Shown here piece after piece: positions 6,703 through 7,407 of a stretch of DNA of 7,407 nt. This DNA comes from Oscillospiraceae bacterium (GTDB taxonomy: Bacteria; Bacillota; Clostridia; Oscillospirales; Ruminococcaceae), in the NCBI GenBank assembly GCA_015067375.1, contig SVMQ01000103.1, positions 1 through 7,407 on the forward strand, written 5' to 3'. The position numbers and the translations under genes were made by a program. Every line of letters begins with the position of its first letter. Within the stretch, counting starts at the first letter, position 1. The notes beneath the pieces are model-generated. The model was given only the letters and a program-made list of their open reading frames with translations. It was not told where the DNA came from and did not search any database.

Positions 6703-6732
6703 AAATCAGCCCTGCTTTCACAGGACTGATTT
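6703..6732. other. Stem-loop in the serA leader
   Basis: On the minus strand AAATCAGTCCTG (6721-6732) pairs with CAGGGCTGATTT (6703-6714) over 12 bp with one T-G pair and a 6-base loop. The minus-strand tail is CGGATTTGATT, not a clean T tract; the plus-strand tail TTTTGTT is better, but no plus-strand gene reads into it. It lies about 20 bases before the serA ribosome binding site and may be a partial terminator between serC and serA or an mRNA stability hairpin. Confidence 0.55.
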
Positions 6733-6747
6733 TGTTATCAATGAAAT

Positions 6748-6855
6748 TGCCGTCAAAGGCGAACGAGAAGTGCGCAGGTACAAGGAACAGCGCTGCCGAC
6801 GTACTTTGTGTACGTCAAGGCGATGTGACGAAGTAGATGCGTGCTTATCGGCAGC
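6748..6855. repeat. Structured serC-serA intergenic element, probable dispersed repeat
   Basis: The spacer holds nested symmetry. GCTGCCGA (6792-6799) and its inverse complement TCGGCAGC (6848-6855) bracket a small hairpin, GACGTAC / GTACGTC (6798-6804 and 6810-6816) with loop TTTGT. The two stems share two bases and so are alternatives. A similar block occurs twice in direct orientation: CGTCAAAGGCGA (6751-6762) and CGTCAAGGCGA (6813-6823), each followed by a degenerate ACGA-AGT-GCG-type tail. It carries no credible gene. The form is that of an intergenic repeat or miniature element; I have not seen a second copy, since only this window is available. Confidence 0.5.
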
Positions 6856-6856
6856 C

Positions 6857-7407
6857 TTACGCGTTCTCTTCCTCGAACTTCTTCATAAAGTCTACCAGAG
6901 CCTGAACGCCCTCGATAGGCATAGCGTTGTAGATGGAAGCTCTCATGCCGCCAACAGAACGGTGACCCTTGAGGTTCTCAAGACCTGCAGCCTTAGCTTC
7001 CTTGACGAACTTAGCGTCAAGCTCCTCGTTGCCTGTAACGAAGGGAACGTTCATCAGGGAGCGATCCTTAGCCTCAACTGTACCCTTGAACAGCTTGCTG
7101 CTGTCGAGGAAATCATACAGGATCTTAGCCTTCTTCTCGTTGTGAGCCTTCATAGCCTCGAGGCCGCCCATCTTCTTGATCCACTTGAATACCTTGCCGC
7201 AGATGTAGATACCGTAGCAGGGAGGAGTGTTGTACAGGGAGTCGTTGTCAGCCTGTGTCTTCCACTTGAGCATTGTGGGAGTGCCGGGGAGAACATCGTC
7301 AGTGATAAGATCCTCACGGATGATAGCGATAACAACGCCTGCAGGGCCTACATTCTTCTGAACGCCGCCGTAGATAACAGCATACTTGCTTACATCAACA
7401 GGCTCGG
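6857..7407 (-). CDS. serC: Phosphoserine aminotransferase, C-terminal part (5' end outside window)
   Basis: The last ~183 codons of SerC are present and open to the right edge; the family is usually about 360 residues. The stretch YGGVQKNVGPAGV contains the lysine (codon 7355-7357) that forms the Schiff base with pyridoxal phosphate. Near the C-terminus, GHRSVGGMRASIYNAM is the family's conserved closing motif. SerC converts 3-phosphohydroxypyruvate and glutamate to phosphoserine and 2-oxoglutarate, the step after SerA, in the cytosol; the same enzyme can serve pyridoxal phosphate synthesis in some bacteria. It ends at TAA (6857-6859), 187 bases before the serA start. Its own start, promoter and any leader regulation lie outside. 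Confidence 0.96.
   Translation of the reverse strand, partial: EPVDVSKYAVIYGGVQKNVGPAGVVIAIIREDLITDDVLPGTPTMLKWKTQADNDSLYNTPPCYGIYICGKVFKWIKKMGGLEAMKAHNEKKAKILYDFLDSSKLFKGTVEAKDRSLMNVPFVTGNEELDAKFVKEAKAAGLENLKGHRSVGGMRASIYNAMPIEGVQALVDFMKKFEEENA

Noticed and set aside
6751..6756. TTGACG on the minus strand as a -35 box for a serA promoter
   Set aside because: No -10-like hexamer at 16-18 bases; the nearest AT-rich hexamer GATAAC is only 11 bases away.
6741..6836. A 31-codon plus-strand frame beginning MKLPSKANEK inside the serC-serA element
   Set aside because: No Shine-Dalgarno sequence upstream, no promoter seen, and the DNA is explained by inverted and direct repeats. Conservation across copies of the element would be needed to reconsider.

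Overview
The window carries five protein genes, all on the minus strand. In transcription order (right to left) they are the 3' part of serC (phosphoserine aminotransferase), serA (3-phosphoglycerate dehydrogenase with a C-terminal ACT domain), an NhaC-family Na+/H+ antiporter, a stand-alone DRE-TIM/HMGL-like aldolase, and a large cytosolic protein combining a LacI-type ligand domain, a degenerate GGDEF domain and an EAL domain. The last gene runs off the left edge and serC runs off the right edge. The protein families, consensus sigma-A promoters in AT-rich spacers, AGGAGG-type ribosome binding sites and GC-balanced coding DNA suggest a gut or rumen Clostridia member close to Ruminococcus. 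That assignment is an inference from remembered protein style, not from a search.

Layout. 1-2665: c-di-GMP phosphodiesterase-like gene, 3' end outside the window. 2666-2896: its promoter, with an AT-rich palindrome over the predicted transcription start, then the terminator of the next gene. 2897-3874: aldolase-family gene. 3875-4071: a consensus extended -10 promoter, a leader that can form a long stem near the Shine-Dalgarno sequence, and the strong terminator of the antiporter gene. 4072-5400: antiporter. 5401-5505: a weak antiporter promoter candidate, two heptamer direct repeats and the serA terminator. 5506-6669: serA. 6670-6856: a stem-loop plus a structured intergenic element that looks like a dispersed repeat. 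6857-7407: serC, 5' end missing.

How the genes fit together. serC and serA catalyse consecutive steps of the phosphorylated serine pathway and are probably co-transcribed, because no convincing promoter lies between them. The antiporter, aldolase and EAL genes each seem to be separate units: a hairpin terminator lies downstream of serA, of the antiporter gene and of the aldolase gene, and a promoter follows each one (weak for the antiporter, excellent for the other two). Nothing links these three functionally beyond adjacency. There is no tRNA, rRNA, CRISPR array, insertion sequence or phage gene. The most notable items are the one-component sugar-sensor/EAL protein with its degenerate GGDEF site, the leader structures and operator-like sites, and the serC-serA intergenic element. 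The window does not show a clearly new multi-gene system.
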